Source: Roseovarius sp. (GTDB lineage Bacteria > Pseudomonadota > Alphaproteobacteria > Rhodobacterales > Rhodobacteraceae). Taken from it: DNA of 64,000 nucleotides. The notes under the pieces are model-generated. The model did no database searches and was not told where the DNA came from. It was given only the letters and a program-made list of their open reading frames with translations. Numbering within the stretch: position 1 is the first letter of the stretch; every line of letters begins with the position of its first letter. Of the stretch, positions 45,855 to 55,544 are shown piece after piece. The DNA lies in the NCBI GenBank assembly GCA_021775255.1, contig JAJFIA010000004.1:186001-250000 (forward strand). The letters run 5' to 3'. The position numbers were made by a program, and so were the translations under genes.

Positions 45855-47678
45855 ATGGGAATTTATCAGATGACACGCCCGTTTTTACTGATTTTAGGGC
45901 TTGTATTCTGCGCCCTGCCTGCCCGCGCGGATGGCCCGCATGGCATAGCTATGTATGGCGAACCGGCCCTACCACAGGATTTTGTGTCGCTCCCTTATGC
46001 CAACCCCGATGCGCCCAAAGGCGGCAAGGTTGTGACGGGCAATGTCGGTGGATATGATTCGCTCAATCCCTTCATCCTGAAAGGCAGCGTGCCCTGGCAG
46101 TTGGGATATTTCACCCATGAGGCACTGATGGGCCGCTCCTGGGATGAGCCTTTCACATTATACGGCCTTCTGGCCGAATCAGTGCGCACAGGGCCTGATC
46201 GCGAATGGGTCGATTTCACCCTGCGCCCTGAGGCAAGATTTTCCGATGGCAGCCCGGTCACGGTTGAAGATGTCATCTGGTCTTATGAGACCCTCGGCAG
46301 CATAGGTCACCCGCGCTACCGCGCAGTCTGGAGCAAGGTGGAAAAGATCGAGGCCACAGGCCCGCGCAGCCTGCGCATCACTTTCAACACCGAAGACCGC
46401 GAGCTGGCGCTTGTCATCGGTTTGCGCCCGATCCTGAAAAAATCGCAATGGGATGGCATGGGCTTTGCCGAGGCAGCAGGCACTGACATTCCCATCGGTT
46501 CAGGCCCCTATGTGATCGACAGCTACGAGCTTAATCGCAATGTGGTGCTGCGGCGCAATCCCGACTATTGGGGCGCTGATCTGCCGCTGCGCCGGGGCAC
46601 CGACAATTTCGATGAAATACGCATCGAGTTTTACGGCGATACCACGGTGCTGAATGAGGCATTCAAGGCCGGGGCGATCAGTTACCTGCGTGAATTCAAC
46701 GCCGAGAAATGGCAGACCCAATATGATTTTCCCGCCGTCACCCGGGGCGATATTGTAAAATCCGAGATTCCGCATCAAAAACCTTCGGGCATGACCGGCT
46801 TTGTGATGAACACCCGCCGCCCACCGCTGGATGACTGGCGGGTACGCGAGGCGCTGATCCATGCCTTCAACTTCGAATATATCAACGACACCCTGACAGG
46901 CGGGCGGCAGCCGCGCATCACCTCGTATTTCTCCAACTCTGAACTGGGCATGACAGATGGCCCCGCCACCGGTGCCGTGGCCGCCCTGCTGGAGCCATAC
47001 CGCAATACGCTCCTGCCCGGCGCGCTTGAGGGTTATGCCCTGCCCGTCAGCGACGGCAGCAAACGCAACCGAGGCAATATCCGCCATGCCATGAAACTCC
47101 TGAATGAGGCCGGTTGGACCATACAGGACGGGGTTTTGAAAAATGCGGACGGCACCCCGCTTGAACTGACGGTCTTGCTCAAACAGGACGGGCTGATCTC
47201 TCAGGCAACGGCGATGATGGACATCTACGCGCGGGCGCTGGAAAGGCTGGGCATCCCCCTGACCATTCAATCCATCGACAAGGCGCAATATGCCGAGCGC
47301 GAAAGAACATATGATTTTGACCTGACATTTCTCCGCCGTGACCTGTCGCTCAGCCCCGGCAATGAACAGATGTTCTACTGGGGCTCGGATGGGGTGGATC
47401 AGCCCGGCAGCCGCAACCTGATGGGAATGAATTCGCCCGCTGCCGAGGCGATGATCCGCAACATGCTACAGGCTAAAACCCGCCCGGATTTCATCAATGC
47501 CACACGCGCGCTTGACCGCATATTGACCAGTGGCCGATATGTTATCCCGATCTATCAATATACCGTGGGGCGCATAGCCCATGTTAAAGAACTGAACTAT
47601 CTTGAGGAGCATCTGCCGATCTACGGCGATGGTATTGGCTTTCTTCCCACGGTATGGTGGTATGAAGCAGAACAATGA
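45855..47678 (+). CDS. Oligopeptide-type ABC transporter substrate-binding protein (family 5), no permease nearby
   Basis: This is a 607-residue periplasmic binding protein with a signal peptide (TRPFLLILGLVFCALPARA) and the SBP_bac_5 fold: FTLRPEARFSDGSPVTVEDVIW near residue 130 and YWGADLPLRRGTDNFDEIRIEFYGD in the lobe junction. The length and pattern are closest to the YejA-type (microcin C/oligopeptide) group. The ATG at 45855 (MGIYQM) is chosen; ATG 45870 would also work. No permease or ATPase gene is adjacent, so it is an orphan or serves a distant transporter. Confidence 0.88.
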   Translation: MGIYQMTRPFLLILGLVFCALPARADGPHGIAMYGEPALPQDFVSLPYANPDAPKGGKVVTGNVGGYDSLNPFILKGSVPWQLGYFTHEALMGRSWDEPFTLYGLLAESVRTGPDREWVDFTLRPEARFSDGSPVTVEDVIWSYETLGSIGHPRYRAVWSKVEKIEATGPRSLRITFNTEDRELALVIGLRPILKKSQWDGMGFAEAAGTDIPIGSGPYVIDSYELNRNVVLRRNPDYWGADLPLRRGTDNFDEIRIEFYGDTTVLNEAFKAGAISYLREFNAEKWQTQYDFPAVTRGDIVKSEIPHQKPSGMTGFVMNTRRPPLDDWRVREALIHAFNFEYINDTLTGGRQPRITSYFSNSELGMTDGPATGAVAALLEPYRNTLLPGALEGYALPVSDGSKRNRGNIRHAMKLLNEAGWTIQDGVLKNADGTPLELTVLLKQDGLISQATAMMDIYARALERLGIPLTIQSIDKAQYAERERTYDFDLTFLRRDLSLSPGNEQMFYWGSDGVDQPGSRNLMGMNSPAAEAMIRNMLQAKTRPDFINATRALDRILTSGRYVIPIYQYTVGRIAHVKELNYLEEHLPIYGDGIGFLPTVWWYEAEQ

Positions 47679-47694
47679 GAAACGAGGCATAAAC

Positions 47695-47808
47695 ATGAAA
47701 AAACTGATTGCAATCGCACTGATAACCCTGATTGCAGGCTGCAATACGGTGGATGGTGTTGGCCAGGATGTATCCGGTGCCGCGCGCGGTGTTCAAAGCT
47801 GGTTCTGA
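47695..47808 (+). CDS. Entericidin-like small lipoprotein
   Basis: This is a 37-residue lipoprotein: MKKLIAIALITLIAGC with lipidated Cys16, then a short Gly/Val/Asp-rich tail NTVDGVGQDVSGAARGVQ. It fits the entericidin A/B family, membrane lipoproteins described as a toxin-antidote pair in E. coli but common as single copies elsewhere. It follows the binding-protein gene by 16 bp and could be its co-transcript. Confidence 0.85.
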   Translation: MKKLIAIALITLIAGCNTVDGVGQDVSGAARGVQSWF

Positions 47809-47856
47809 TCGGATATGTCATAAAGCTGTTACCCAGACGGGATAGCCCTTGCCCCC

Positions 47857-48336
47857 ATGAATATCCTAGTTCTTTGCACCGGCAATTCCGCACGCTCAAT
47901 CATCCTCGAAGCCCTTCTCAATGGTATGGGGCGAAAACGTGTGCGCGCGTGGTCAGCAGGGTCCAAACCCACCGGGCAGGTGCATCCGCAATCGCGTGTC
48001 CTGCTCAAGAACCACGGCTTTGCTATAACTGATGCCAGGTCGAAAAGCTGGGATGAGTTTGCCGGGCCGGGTGCGCCTGAAATGAATATGGTGATCACGG
48101 TTTGTGGCTCTGCCGCCGGTGAGACCTGCCCAATTTGGCCGGGTGCGCCGATCCGGGCACATTGGGGCGTCGAGGATCCGGCCGCTGCAGCGGAGGCCGA
48201 TCAGACAGCCGCGTTTGAGACGGCCTATAGGGTTTTGCGATGTCGCGCGCAGGCCCTGCTTGACCTGCCCTTCGAGACAATGCACCATGATAAACTTCGC
48301 TCTGCTCTGGCCGATATTGGTAAGTTGGCCAATTAA
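47857..48336 (+). CDS. arsC: Arsenate reductase ArsC, low-molecular-weight phosphatase type
   Basis: This 159-residue protein has the P-loop CTGNSARS (Cys7, Arg13) and the extra cysteines Cys83 and Cys91 in TVCGSAAGETCP, which make the Cys triad of thioredoxin-coupled arsenate reductases. It would reduce arsenate to arsenite in the cytoplasm. No arsR, arsB or ACR3 gene adjoins it, so a general phosphatase-like role is not excluded. Confidence 0.88.
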   Translation: MNILVLCTGNSARSIILEALLNGMGRKRVRAWSAGSKPTGQVHPQSRVLLKNHGFAITDARSKSWDEFAGPGAPEMNMVITVCGSAAGETCPIWPGAPIRAHWGVEDPAAAAEADQTAAFETAYRVLRCRAQALLDLPFETMHHDKLRSALADIGKLAN

Positions 48337-48366
48337 AAAGGGCCGCTCCGGCGAGCAGCCCTTTTT
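48335..48366. terminator. Bidirectional terminator between arsC and rpsI
   Basis: AAAAAGGGC (48335-48343) pairs with GCCCTTTTT (48358-48366), with an inner GCTC/GAGC helix. T tracts occur in both directions and it begins within the arsC TAA. It serves arsC on the plus strand and rplM-rpsI on the minus strand. Confidence 0.9.
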
Positions 48367-48387
48367 GTTTTCTGTGCGATCTGTAAT

Positions 48388-48882
48388 TTAACGCTTCGAG
48401 AACTGGAAGCTCCGGCGCGCCTTGCGCTTACCGAATTTCTTGCGCTCCACAACCCGGCTGTCGCGGGTCAGGAAACCGGCCGCTTTCAGCGCCGGGCGCA
48501 GGGATGGCTCATAAAGCTGCAATGCTTTGGAAATACCATGTTTCACAGCACCGGCCTGGCCTGACAAACCGCCGCCTTTAACAGTGGCTGTCACGTCAAA
48601 CTCATCCACAACACCGGCAACCTGAAACGGCTGACCCAGGATCATCTGCAACACGGGCCGCGCGAAATAGGTGTTCATTTCCTTGCCGTTGACAGTCACC
48701 TTGCCCGAACCGGGCTTGATCCAGACCCGGGCAACCGCATCTTTACGTTTGCCTGTGGCATAAGACCGGCCCAGATCATCGCGCACCTGCTCATGCAGCG
48801 GTGCCGCTTCGGTTACAACTTCCACGGCCACAACTTCGGCAACCGCTTCCAGCCCTTCGAGGGAATTGATTTCTTCAGCCAT
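48388..48882 (-). CDS. rpsI: 30S ribosomal protein S9
   Basis: This is 164-residue S9, with the conserved [26 protein letters not shown] (here [12 protein letters not shown] and [10 protein letters not shown]) and the C-terminal basic tail [12 protein letters not shown] reaching the P site. About 35 extra N-terminal residues, acidic, precede the usual start, as in other Alphaproteobacteria. The start ATG overlaps the rplM stop (TGATG). Confidence 0.98.
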   Translation of the reverse strand: MAEEINSLEGLEAVAEVVAVEVVTEAAPLHEQVRDDLGRSYATGKRKDAVARVWIKPGSGKVTVNGKEMNTYFARPVLQMILGQPFQVAGVVDEFDVTATVKGGGLSGQAGAVKHGISKALQLYEPSLRPALKAAGFLTRDSRVVERKKFGKRKARRSFQFSKR

Positions 48883-49346
48883 CAGCTTGCCACCCGCGTG
48901 TTTTTCGAATTCATTGATTTCACATCCAGAACATCCGGCGATTGTGCCTCATGGGGATGCTCAGAGCCTGCATAGACCCGCAGGTTTGTCATTTGCTGGC
49001 GCGCCAGCCTGTTGCCGGGCAACATGCGCTTGACCGCCTGCATCACAACGCGCTCGGGGTGATCACCTTCGAGAATCTCACCGGTGGTGCGTGATTTGAT
49101 ACCGCCCGGATGGCCGGTATGCCAGTAATTTGGCTTGTCGCGCTTTTTGCCCGTCACCTGAACCTTGTCGGCATTGATGACAATCACATTGTCACCCATA
49201 TCCATGTTCGGTGTGAAGCTGGCCTTGTGCTTGCCGCGCAGGCGCATGGCGATAATTGACGCCAAACGGCCCAGAACAACGCCTTCAGCGTCGATCAGGA
49301 TCCATTTCTTGTCAATATCTGCCGGAGTCGCAGAGAATGTTTTCAT
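48882..49346 (-). CDS. rplM: 50S ribosomal protein L13
   Basis: This is 154-residue L13 with the conserved [16 protein letters not shown] start and [20 protein letters not shown], then [14 protein letters not shown]. First gene of the rplM-rpsI operon in its universal order. A promoter is visible upstream. Confidence 0.98.
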   Translation of the reverse strand: MKTFSATPADIDKKWILIDAEGVVLGRLASIIAMRLRGKHKASFTPNMDMGDNVIVINADKVQVTGKKRDKPNYWHTGHPGGIKSRTTGEILEGDHPERVVMQAVKRMLPGNRLARQQMTNLRVYAGSEHPHEAQSPDVLDVKSMNSKNTRVAS

Positions 49347-49391
49347 TGCAGGGATATCCTATATAGCCCGTATCGTGGATTTGATGGCCGG

Positions 49392-49419
49392 GTTATATAG
49401 GGTTTGGATGCCACGTCAA
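49392..49419 (-). promoter_or_regulatory. rplM-rpsI promoter
   Basis: Minus strand TTGACG (49419-49414), 16 bp, TATAAC (49397-49392), inside the run CTATATAACC. The leader to the rplM ATG at 49346 is about 40 nt. Confidence 0.6.
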
Positions 49420-49490
49420 GCGCCGTAACTGTTGTAATATGCAGCCTTTTCAATGACTTACAAATATGGTATCATTATACCCCAAATATA

Positions 49491-49916
49491 TCACTTCTTC
49501 ACCGGCGGGATGGAATACGTCATGCTGGCACGTGCCACCGGCGCTTCGACGCCCTCGGAGAAGATTAAAACTTCGCCCACTGCCAGCACCTTGCCCAGTT
49601 TCAGCAAGCGGCATTCAGCGATCATATCAGTACCCGCCGCCGGCTTGCGCATGAAATCCATCGAGCAACTGGTGGTAACGGCCAGAGCTTGCGGCCCGAT
49701 CATGGCCAGTATCGCCAGATAGACAGCCACATCCGCGAGGGCAAAAATGGACGGACCAGACACCGTACCGCCCGGGCGCAGATGCTGCTCGGCCACAATC
49801 AGGCGCATCCTGATTTTATTTTCGGCCAGTTCCTCAATAATATAACTCTCCGCCACCTGCGGAAATTCACGCGCCAGAAACCCTGCCAGTTCCTCCTCAT
49901 TCATCTGTATTCTCAT
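49491..49916 (-). CDS. PaaI-type hotdog-fold thioesterase
   Basis: This 141-residue hotdog protein has the motif LRPGGTVSGPSIFALADVAVYLAILA (central helix with the acidic residue) and DFMRKPAAGTDMIAECRLLKLG, fitting the PaaI/YbgC-like acyl-CoA thioesterase group. The upstream in-frame start at 49982 would overlap the divergent hydratase gene; ATG 49916 is preferred, with 49904 possible. It shares a 59-bp divergent region with an enoyl-CoA hydratase gene, suggesting joint acyl-CoA metabolism. Confidence 0.82.
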   Translation of the reverse strand: MRIQMNEEELAGFLAREFPQVAESYIIEELAENKIRMRLIVAEQHLRPGGTVSGPSIFALADVAVYLAILAMIGPQALAVTTSCSMDFMRKPAAGTDMIAECRLLKLGKVLAVGEVLIFSEGVEAPVARASMTYSIPPVKK

Positions 49917-49975
49917 GGCTTTTCTCTTGGTTAATTCCAGACTAACAATGGCCATAACAATCAAGGAGACACAAG

Positions 49976-50761
49976 ATGCCAATACTTGAGCGTGAAGATT
50001 CCGGGGCGATTGCCCGGCTTACCCTGAACGCCCCTGAAAAGCTGAATGCCCTGAGCGACGCGATGCTCGCCGCCCTGACAGATGAATTCAGCCGTATATC
50101 CGCGCAGCCCGAAATAAGGGCCGTCATCCTTGCCGGTGCGGGCAAGGCATTTTGCGCCGGGCATGACCTCAAGGAAATGACAGCCGGGCGTCAGGCCAAA
50201 GACGGCGGCAAGGCCTATTTTGCCGATCTTTTTGGCCGCTGTGGCAAGGTGATGATGGCCATCCGCGCCCTACCCCAACCGGTGATCGCCGAGGCCCATG
50301 GCATCGCCACCGCCGCGGGCTGTCAGCTTGTGGCGTCCTGCGATATGGCCGTGGCGGCGGAAGGCACGCGGTTTGGCGTCAATGGCGTGAACATTGGCCT
50401 TTTCTGCTCAACCCCCATGGTGGCTCTGTCCCGTAATATCCCGCGAAAACAGGCGTTTGAGATGCTCACCACGGGTGAATTCATCACCTCTGAGCGCGCG
50501 CTTGAACTGGGCCTGATCAATCGTATCGTGCCGCATGATCAGCTAACCGAGGCCACAAATACCCTGGCTGAAACCGTCGCGGCCAAGCTGGGCGCGGTGG
50601 TGCGCATCGGCAAGGAGGCGTTTTACAATCAGCTTGAGATGCCGTTGGATCAGGCCTATGCCTATACCGGAAGCGTCATGGTTGAAAACATGCTGTTTCG
50701 CGACACAGCCGAAGGCATCAGCGCCTTCATCGAAAAGCGCCCGCCTGACTGGGAGCAGTAA
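49976..50761 (+). CDS. Enoyl-CoA hydratase/isomerase family protein
   Basis: This 261-residue crotonase-fold protein has LNAPEKLNALSDAM, the oxyanion loop FCAGHDLKEM and the second loop HGIATAAGCQLVASCDMAVA. The GHDLKEM form is that of the ECHDC3-like branch, where the usual catalytic glutamates are often replaced, so the true reaction is uncertain. It is divergent from a thioesterase and upstream of moaA. Confidence 0.85.
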   Translation: MPILEREDSGAIARLTLNAPEKLNALSDAMLAALTDEFSRISAQPEIRAVILAGAGKAFCAGHDLKEMTAGRQAKDGGKAYFADLFGRCGKVMMAIRALPQPVIAEAHGIATAAGCQLVASCDMAVAAEGTRFGVNGVNIGLFCSTPMVALSRNIPRKQAFEMLTTGEFITSERALELGLINRIVPHDQLTEATNTLAETVAAKLGAVVRIGKEAFYNQLEMPLDQAYAYTGSVMVENMLFRDTAEGISAFIEKRPPDWEQ

Positions 50762-50807
50762 AAAGATCAGCCTTGCCCCGAACGGCACAGAAGCATAGGC
50801 TTACCGA

Positions 50808-51815
50808 ATGACAACCCCGTTGATTGATCCCTTCTTGCGCCCGATCTCCTACTTGCGCGTTTCGGTTACGGACCGCTGTGATTTCCGCTGTGTTTACTGC
50901 ATGTCGGAAAACATGACCTTCCTGCCGAAAAAAGAATTGCTGACCCTGGAAGAGCTGGATCGCATGTGTTCAGCCTTCGTCGGGCTTGGCGTTGAAAAGC
51001 TGCGCATCACCGGCGGCGAGCCGCTGGTGCGCAAGGGCATCATGACGTTTTTCAACGCAATGACCCGGCACCTTGAAAGCGGTGCACTGAAAGAGCTGAC
51101 CCTCACAACCAATGGCAGCCAACTGGCGCGGTTTGCCGGTGATCTTCATGCCGCTGGCGTGCGCCGGGTGAATGTATCGCTCGATACGCTTGATGAGAAA
51201 AAGTTCGCCGACATCACCCGCTGGGGCCGTTTGCCGCAGGTTCTGCAAGGCATTGAAGCGGCGCAACAGGCGGGGCTGCGGGTAAAGATCAATACCGTGG
51301 CCCTGAAAGGCTTTAATGAGGATGAGTTGTTCACCCTGGTGAACTGGTGTGCCGCCCGCGATATGGATCTGACTTTTATCGAGGTCATGCCGATGGGCGA
51401 TATCGGCAATGAAAACCGGCTTGATCAATACTGGCCGCTCAAGGATCTGCGCGCCACGTTGCGCCAACAATACAGCCTCACAGATCTGCCGCTCAATACC
51501 GGCGGCCCGGCGCGCTATGTCGCGTTGGAAGAAACCGGCCAGAAGATCGGCTTCATCACGCCGCTCACGCATAATTTCTGTGAAAGCTGCAACCGTGTGC
51601 GCCTCACCTGCATGGGGGAGCTGTACATGTGTCTGGGGCAGGAAGATGTGGCCGATCTGCGCCCGGCGCTGCGCAACAATCCCCATGATGATGCGCCACT
51701 TGAACAGGCCATCCGCGCCGCCATTGCCCGCAAGCCCAAAGGCCATGATTTTGATTATTCGCGGGCCGTGGTTGACGGCAAAATGTCGCGCCACATGAGC
51801 CATACCGGCGGCTGA
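50808..51815 (+). CDS. moaA: GTP 3',8-cyclase MoaA (molybdenum cofactor synthesis)
   Basis: This 335-residue radical SAM enzyme converts GTP to 3',8-cyclo-GTP, the first step of molybdopterin synthesis. The N-terminal cluster motif CDFRCVYCM (Cys24, 28, 31), the SAM-binding [11 protein letters not shown], the C-terminal second cluster segment [18 protein letters not shown], and the essential C-terminal Gly-Gly are present. It overlaps waaA by TGATG; other moa genes are not in the window. Confidence 0.97.
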   Translation: MTTPLIDPFLRPISYLRVSVTDRCDFRCVYCMSENMTFLPKKELLTLEELDRMCSAFVGLGVEKLRITGGEPLVRKGIMTFFNAMTRHLESGALKELTLTTNGSQLARFAGDLHAAGVRRVNVSLDTLDEKKFADITRWGRLPQVLQGIEAAQQAGLRVKINTVALKGFNEDELFTLVNWCAARDMDLTFIEVMPMGDIGNENRLDQYWPLKDLRATLRQQYSLTDLPLNTGGPARYVALEETGQKIGFITPLTHNFCESCNRVRLTCMGELYMCLGQEDVADLRPALRNNPHDDAPLEQAIRAAIARKPKGHDFDYSRAVVDGKMSRHMSHTGG

Positions 51816-53113
51816 TGCACCCGCCCGGGCTGATCCGCCTCTATGCGGGGGTCGCCGATCTGATTGCCCCGCTCGCCTATCGCCGCATTGCTGCAAAACT
51901 CAAGGCCCAGGGGATAAACCCCGCCCGCCTGCCCGAGCGCATGGGGCACGCCCGCCTTGCCCGCCCCAAAGGCAGTTTGATCTGGTTCCACGCCGCCTCA
52001 ATCGGCGAAAGCCTGTCGGTTCTGCGACTGATCTCGCATATGGGTGCTGCCAATGCCGACTGGCGGTTTCTGCTGACCACCGGCACCGCCAGCTCGGCGG
52101 AAGTTGTCGCCAATCGCCTGCCCGCGCGCTGCGTGCATCAGTTTGCGCCGCTTGATGCCCGTGCCGCGCTGCGCCGGTTTCTGGATCACTGGCAGCCAAC
52201 AGCGGCGATTTTCGTGGAAAGCGAGCTGTGGCCGCAAATGCTGGGCGAAACCCACACGCGCGGCATTCCCATGGCGCTGATCAACGCGCGGCTGTCGGAT
52301 AAATCCGCCCGCCGCTGGGAGCGCTTTCCCAAAACCGCGCGGCATGTTCTGGGGCAGTTTTCAATGATCCAATCCCAGGACGCCCGAACCACAGCACATC
52401 TGCATGACCTTGGCCTGAGCCACGCCCAAACCGGGCAAAACCTGAAATCCATCGCAGGCTCCCTGCCCCATGACGCGGCCGAAATGGCCCGCCTGCGCGC
52501 AGATTTTGCCGACCGCCCGCTTTGGCTTGCGGCATCCACCCATCCGGGCGAGGATGAGATCATGCTCAGGGCGCATCAATCGCTCCTGAAGGCTTATCCC
52601 GATCTGCTGCTGATCCTTGTGCCGCGCCACCCCGAGCGCGCCGGGCAGATTGAGGCCTTACGCGCCGCGCATGGCCTTCAGGGCGCAAACCGCTCGACGG
52701 GCGGGCGGATAACCCCGCAAACTCAGGTCTATCTTGCCGATACTCTGGGCGAAACCGGGCTTTGGTTCAGGCTTTGCCCGATTACCTGCATCTGTGGATC
52801 ATTCACCCCCGTGGGCGGCCACAACCCCTATGAGCCCGCCTTTGCCGGATCCGCCATAATCCACGGAGAGCATATTGCCAATTTCGCTCAGGCCTATGCT
52901 GATCTCGATGCCAGCACTGCGGCGGTGCAGGTGAAAAACGCGGGCGGGCTTGCAAAAGCACTCAATAAACTCCTCAGCACCCCGGCTGAACTTGACCAGA
53001 TGCGCCAAAACGCCCGCACCTTTGCCGCCCAGCAGGAGGGGGCATTGCAAGACCTCAGCACAACCCTGACCAAAGCCCTGTCGCTGCACCATATCCCGGA
53101 TACCGCCTCTTGA
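51815..53113 (+). CDS. waaA: 3-deoxy-D-manno-octulosonic acid transferase (Kdo transferase)
   Basis: This 432-residue GT-B glycosyltransferase attaches Kdo to lipid A. It has a hydrophobic N-terminal anchor region (LIRLYAGVADLIAPLAY), WFHAASIGESLSVLRLI with the acceptor-side Glu, FVESELWPQML, and C-terminal GGHNPYEPAFAG with the nucleotide-binding Glu. The order with moaA is probably incidental. Confidence 0.94.
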   Translation: MHPPGLIRLYAGVADLIAPLAYRRIAAKLKAQGINPARLPERMGHARLARPKGSLIWFHAASIGESLSVLRLISHMGAANADWRFLLTTGTASSAEVVANRLPARCVHQFAPLDARAALRRFLDHWQPTAAIFVESELWPQMLGETHTRGIPMALINARLSDKSARRWERFPKTARHVLGQFSMIQSQDARTTAHLHDLGLSHAQTGQNLKSIAGSLPHDAAEMARLRADFADRPLWLAASTHPGEDEIMLRAHQSLLKAYPDLLLILVPRHPERAGQIEALRAAHGLQGANRSTGGRITPQTQVYLADTLGETGLWFRLCPITCICGSFTPVGGHNPYEPAFAGSAIIHGEHIANFAQAYADLDASTAAVQVKNAGGLAKALNKLLSTPAELDQMRQNARTFAAQQEGALQDLSTTLTKALSLHHIPDTAS

Positions 53114-53208
53114 CAGCCGCCAAATTCACCCGCTCAACCCCTGCCTTTCATTTTTCCTTAAATACTCAAAAAAAATGACAGTAAAGCCAAGCGGTGCAGC
53201 CGCAGAAT

Positions 53209-54369
53209 CTAAGCCGGCATCCGCTGCTCAACAATCCCCGCCCACCAGCTACAGCCGCTGGGAATGACCTCATCGTTGAAATTGTAATCGGGGTTATGCA
53301 CCATCGCGGTATCGCCATTGCCCATCAGGATATACGCGCCGGGGCGTTCTTCCAGCATGTAGGCAAAATCCTCACCACCCATGACCAGCGGTGCCTCATT
53401 GCATTGCCCGCTGACCGAGCGCGCCACACCGGCGGCAAATTCGGTCTGGTCGGGATGATTGGCCATCACCGGGTAATTGCGCTTGTAGTCAAGCGCAATC
53501 TTGCCGCCAAAACCCTGCGCCGTGCTGTCACAAAGTGCCCTCATCCGCGCCTCGGCCAGATCGCGCATTTGGGCGCTCATGGTGCGCACCGTGCCCAGAA
53601 GTTCCACAGATTGCGGGATCACGTTGAAGGCATTCGAGGAGGTCTCAAACGAGGTCACCGACACCACGATCTGATCAATCGGATCGGCATTGCGGCTGGC
53701 AATGGTCTGCAACGCCAGCACCAGATGGCTGGCCATTACCACCGGATCAACCGTTTCCTGAGGCTTGGCGGCATGGCCGCCCTTGCCTTCGATCGTAATC
53801 TCAAACACATCCGTGGCGGCAAAAAACGCGCCCGGACGGATGCCGAATGTGCCTTCTGGCTGACCGGGCCAGTTATGCATCCCGTAGACTTCCTGAATGC
53901 CAAACTTCTCCATCAGGCCATCCTCGCACATCTCACGGCCGCCGCCGCCGCCCTCTTCAGCGGGCTGAAAGATCACCACGCAGGTGCCATCAAAATTGCG
54001 CGTCTCGGCCAGGTATTTCGCCGCCCCCAAAAGCATCGCCGTGTGGCCGTCATGGCCGCAGGCATGCATCGCCCCATCGGTTTTGGAGGCATAGTCCAGC
54101 CCGGTTTGCTCATGGATCGGCAGCGCATCCATATCGGCGCGCAGGCCAATCACCTTGCCGCTATCGGTGGATTTGCCTTTGATCACCCCCACAACCCCGG
54201 TGCGGCCAATGCCGGTGACCACCTCGTCACAGCCGAACGCCTGCAATTTCTCGGCCACCAAAGCGCTGGTGCGGTGGGTTTCAAACAATATCTCGGGGTG
54301 TTCATGCATATCGCGCCGCCAGGCGGTGATCTCATCATGGAGCTCGGCAAATCGGTTTTTTACGGGCAT
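53209..54369 (-). CDS. M20-family amidohydrolase (aminoacylase/hippurate hydrolase type)
   Basis: This 386-residue metallopeptidase-fold enzyme has ADMDALPIHEQTGLDYASK, HACGHDGHTAMLLGAA (metal-binding Cys/His), FQPAEEGGGGGREM (catalytic Glu) and a lid domain. It would cleave N-acyl amino acids. It is translated 3 bp after argE and belongs to the peptide-uptake group. The 95-bp gap to waaA shows an A8 tract but no hairpin strong enough to call. Confidence 0.92.
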   Translation of the reverse strand: MPVKNRFAELHDEITAWRRDMHEHPEILFETHRTSALVAEKLQAFGCDEVVTGIGRTGVVGVIKGKSTDSGKVIGLRADMDALPIHEQTGLDYASKTDGAMHACGHDGHTAMLLGAAKYLAETRNFDGTCVVIFQPAEEGGGGGREMCEDGLMEKFGIQEVYGMHNWPGQPEGTFGIRPGAFFAATDVFEITIEGKGGHAAKPQETVDPVVMASHLVLALQTIASRNADPIDQIVVSVTSFETSSNAFNVIPQSVELLGTVRTMSAQMRDLAEARMRALCDSTAQGFGGKIALDYKRNYPVMANHPDQTEFAAGVARSVSGQCNEAPLVMGGEDFAYMLEERPGAYILMGNGDTAMVHNPDYNFNDEVIPSGCSWWAGIVEQRMPA

Positions 54370-54372
54370 ATC

Positions 54373-55539
54373 CTACTCTCCTTGCAGGCGCGCAATCAAC
54401 CGGCGCATGAAATCATGCCCGGCCTCAAACTGCGCCACTTCGATGAATTCATTGGGCTGATGCGCCTGCGCAATATCGCCGGGGCCACACACCACAGCGG
54501 AATAACCCGCCGCCTGAAACTGCCCGCCTTCGGTGCCATAGCTGACCACATGGGTGCCATTATCGCCGGTAATCGCCCGCGCCAGCGCCTCGGCCTCGCC
54601 GCCCTCTTCGGGGCGCAATCCCGGCACACCAAAGAGCGTCTCAAGCTCGATCCCCGCCTCGGGGCGCACCTTCTTCATATCCGCCTCGATCTTGCGTATA
54701 TGGTCCACAAAACGCCGGTCCCATTCCTTGGGATCTTCGCCCGGCACCACCCGCATCTCAAAATCCATCACGCAATCCTTGGCGGTGATATTGCGCGCGG
54801 TGCCGCCCTTGATATTGCCCACATGCAGCGTGGTGAAGGGCGGATCAAACATCGCCGCCAGCGGCGCGGGCGGTTTCGCCTGAATATCAGCGTTGGTATG
54901 GTTGACCCATTCCAGTATCCGCCCGGCTTCCAGAATGGCGCTGACGCCGGTTGGCAGCAGCGATGAATGCACCTCAAAGCCGGTGATGTGCACCACATAG
55001 CCCTGCCCGCCCTTATGAGCCGTGACCGCCCGCATGGTTGAAGGCTCGCCCACGATCACCGCCGAGCCTTTGGGCAGAACCGGCTGCATCGCCTTGATCA
55101 TCGGCGGCGCACCGGTGCAGCCCACCTCCTCGTCAAAGCTGAGCGCCAGTTGCAGCGGCCGCTTGATGCCGCGCGTCTTTGCCTCAACCAAAGCCCAGAT
55201 CGCCAGCGCGTCATAACCTTTCATGTCACAGGTGCCGCGCCCGTAATATTTACCATTCTTTTCAACCACTTCAAACGGGTTCGTCTCCCATGGCTGACCA
55301 TCCACCGGCACCACATCGGTATGGCCGGAAAGCACCACGGCGCCTTCCTCCCACGGGCCGACATGGGCAAAGAGGGCGGCCTTTTCACCGCTTTCATGAT
55401 AATATCTGTGCGCCTCGATGCCGTGGCCGGATAGATAATCCTCAACCCAGTCTACAAGTGGCAGATTGGTATCGCGGCTGACGGTCGGAAACGACACCAG
55501 CTTTTTCAGGATCGCCAGTGGCGGCAGATGTTCGGTCAT
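54373..55539 (-). CDS. argE: Acetylornithine deacetylase-type M20 peptidase (ArgE)
   Basis: This 388-residue enzyme has VVLSGHTDVVPVDGQPW, YGRGTCDMKGYDAL and LSFDEEVGCTGAPPM, the three zinc-site segments of the ArgE/DapE group; length and the final HQPNEFIEVAQFEAG are ArgE-like. It removes acetyl from N-acetylornithine, or here possibly from imported N-acyl amino acids, given that it lies between an aminoacylase and a peptide-transporter ATPase gene. Confidence 0.85.
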   Translation of the reverse strand: MTEHLPPLAILKKLVSFPTVSRDTNLPLVDWVEDYLSGHGIEAHRYYHESGEKAALFAHVGPWEEGAVVLSGHTDVVPVDGQPWETNPFEVVEKNGKYYGRGTCDMKGYDALAIWALVEAKTRGIKRPLQLALSFDEEVGCTGAPPMIKAMQPVLPKGSAVIVGEPSTMRAVTAHKGGQGYVVHITGFEVHSSLLPTGVSAILEAGRILEWVNHTNADIQAKPPAPLAAMFDPPFTTLHVGNIKGGTARNITAKDCVMDFEMRVVPGEDPKEWDRRFVDHIRKIEADMKKVRPEAGIELETLFGVPGLRPEEGGEAEALARAITGDNGTHVVSYGTEGGQFQAAGYSAVVCGPGDIAQAHQPNEFIEVAQFEAGHDFMRRLIARLQGE

Positions 55540-55544
55540 CGGGT

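Noticed and set aside
53194..54966. Long plus-strand frame (590 codons) opposite the two M20 peptidase genes
   Set aside because: Both peptidases are recognisable on the other strand. The antisense product is His/Arg-rich without any known motif.
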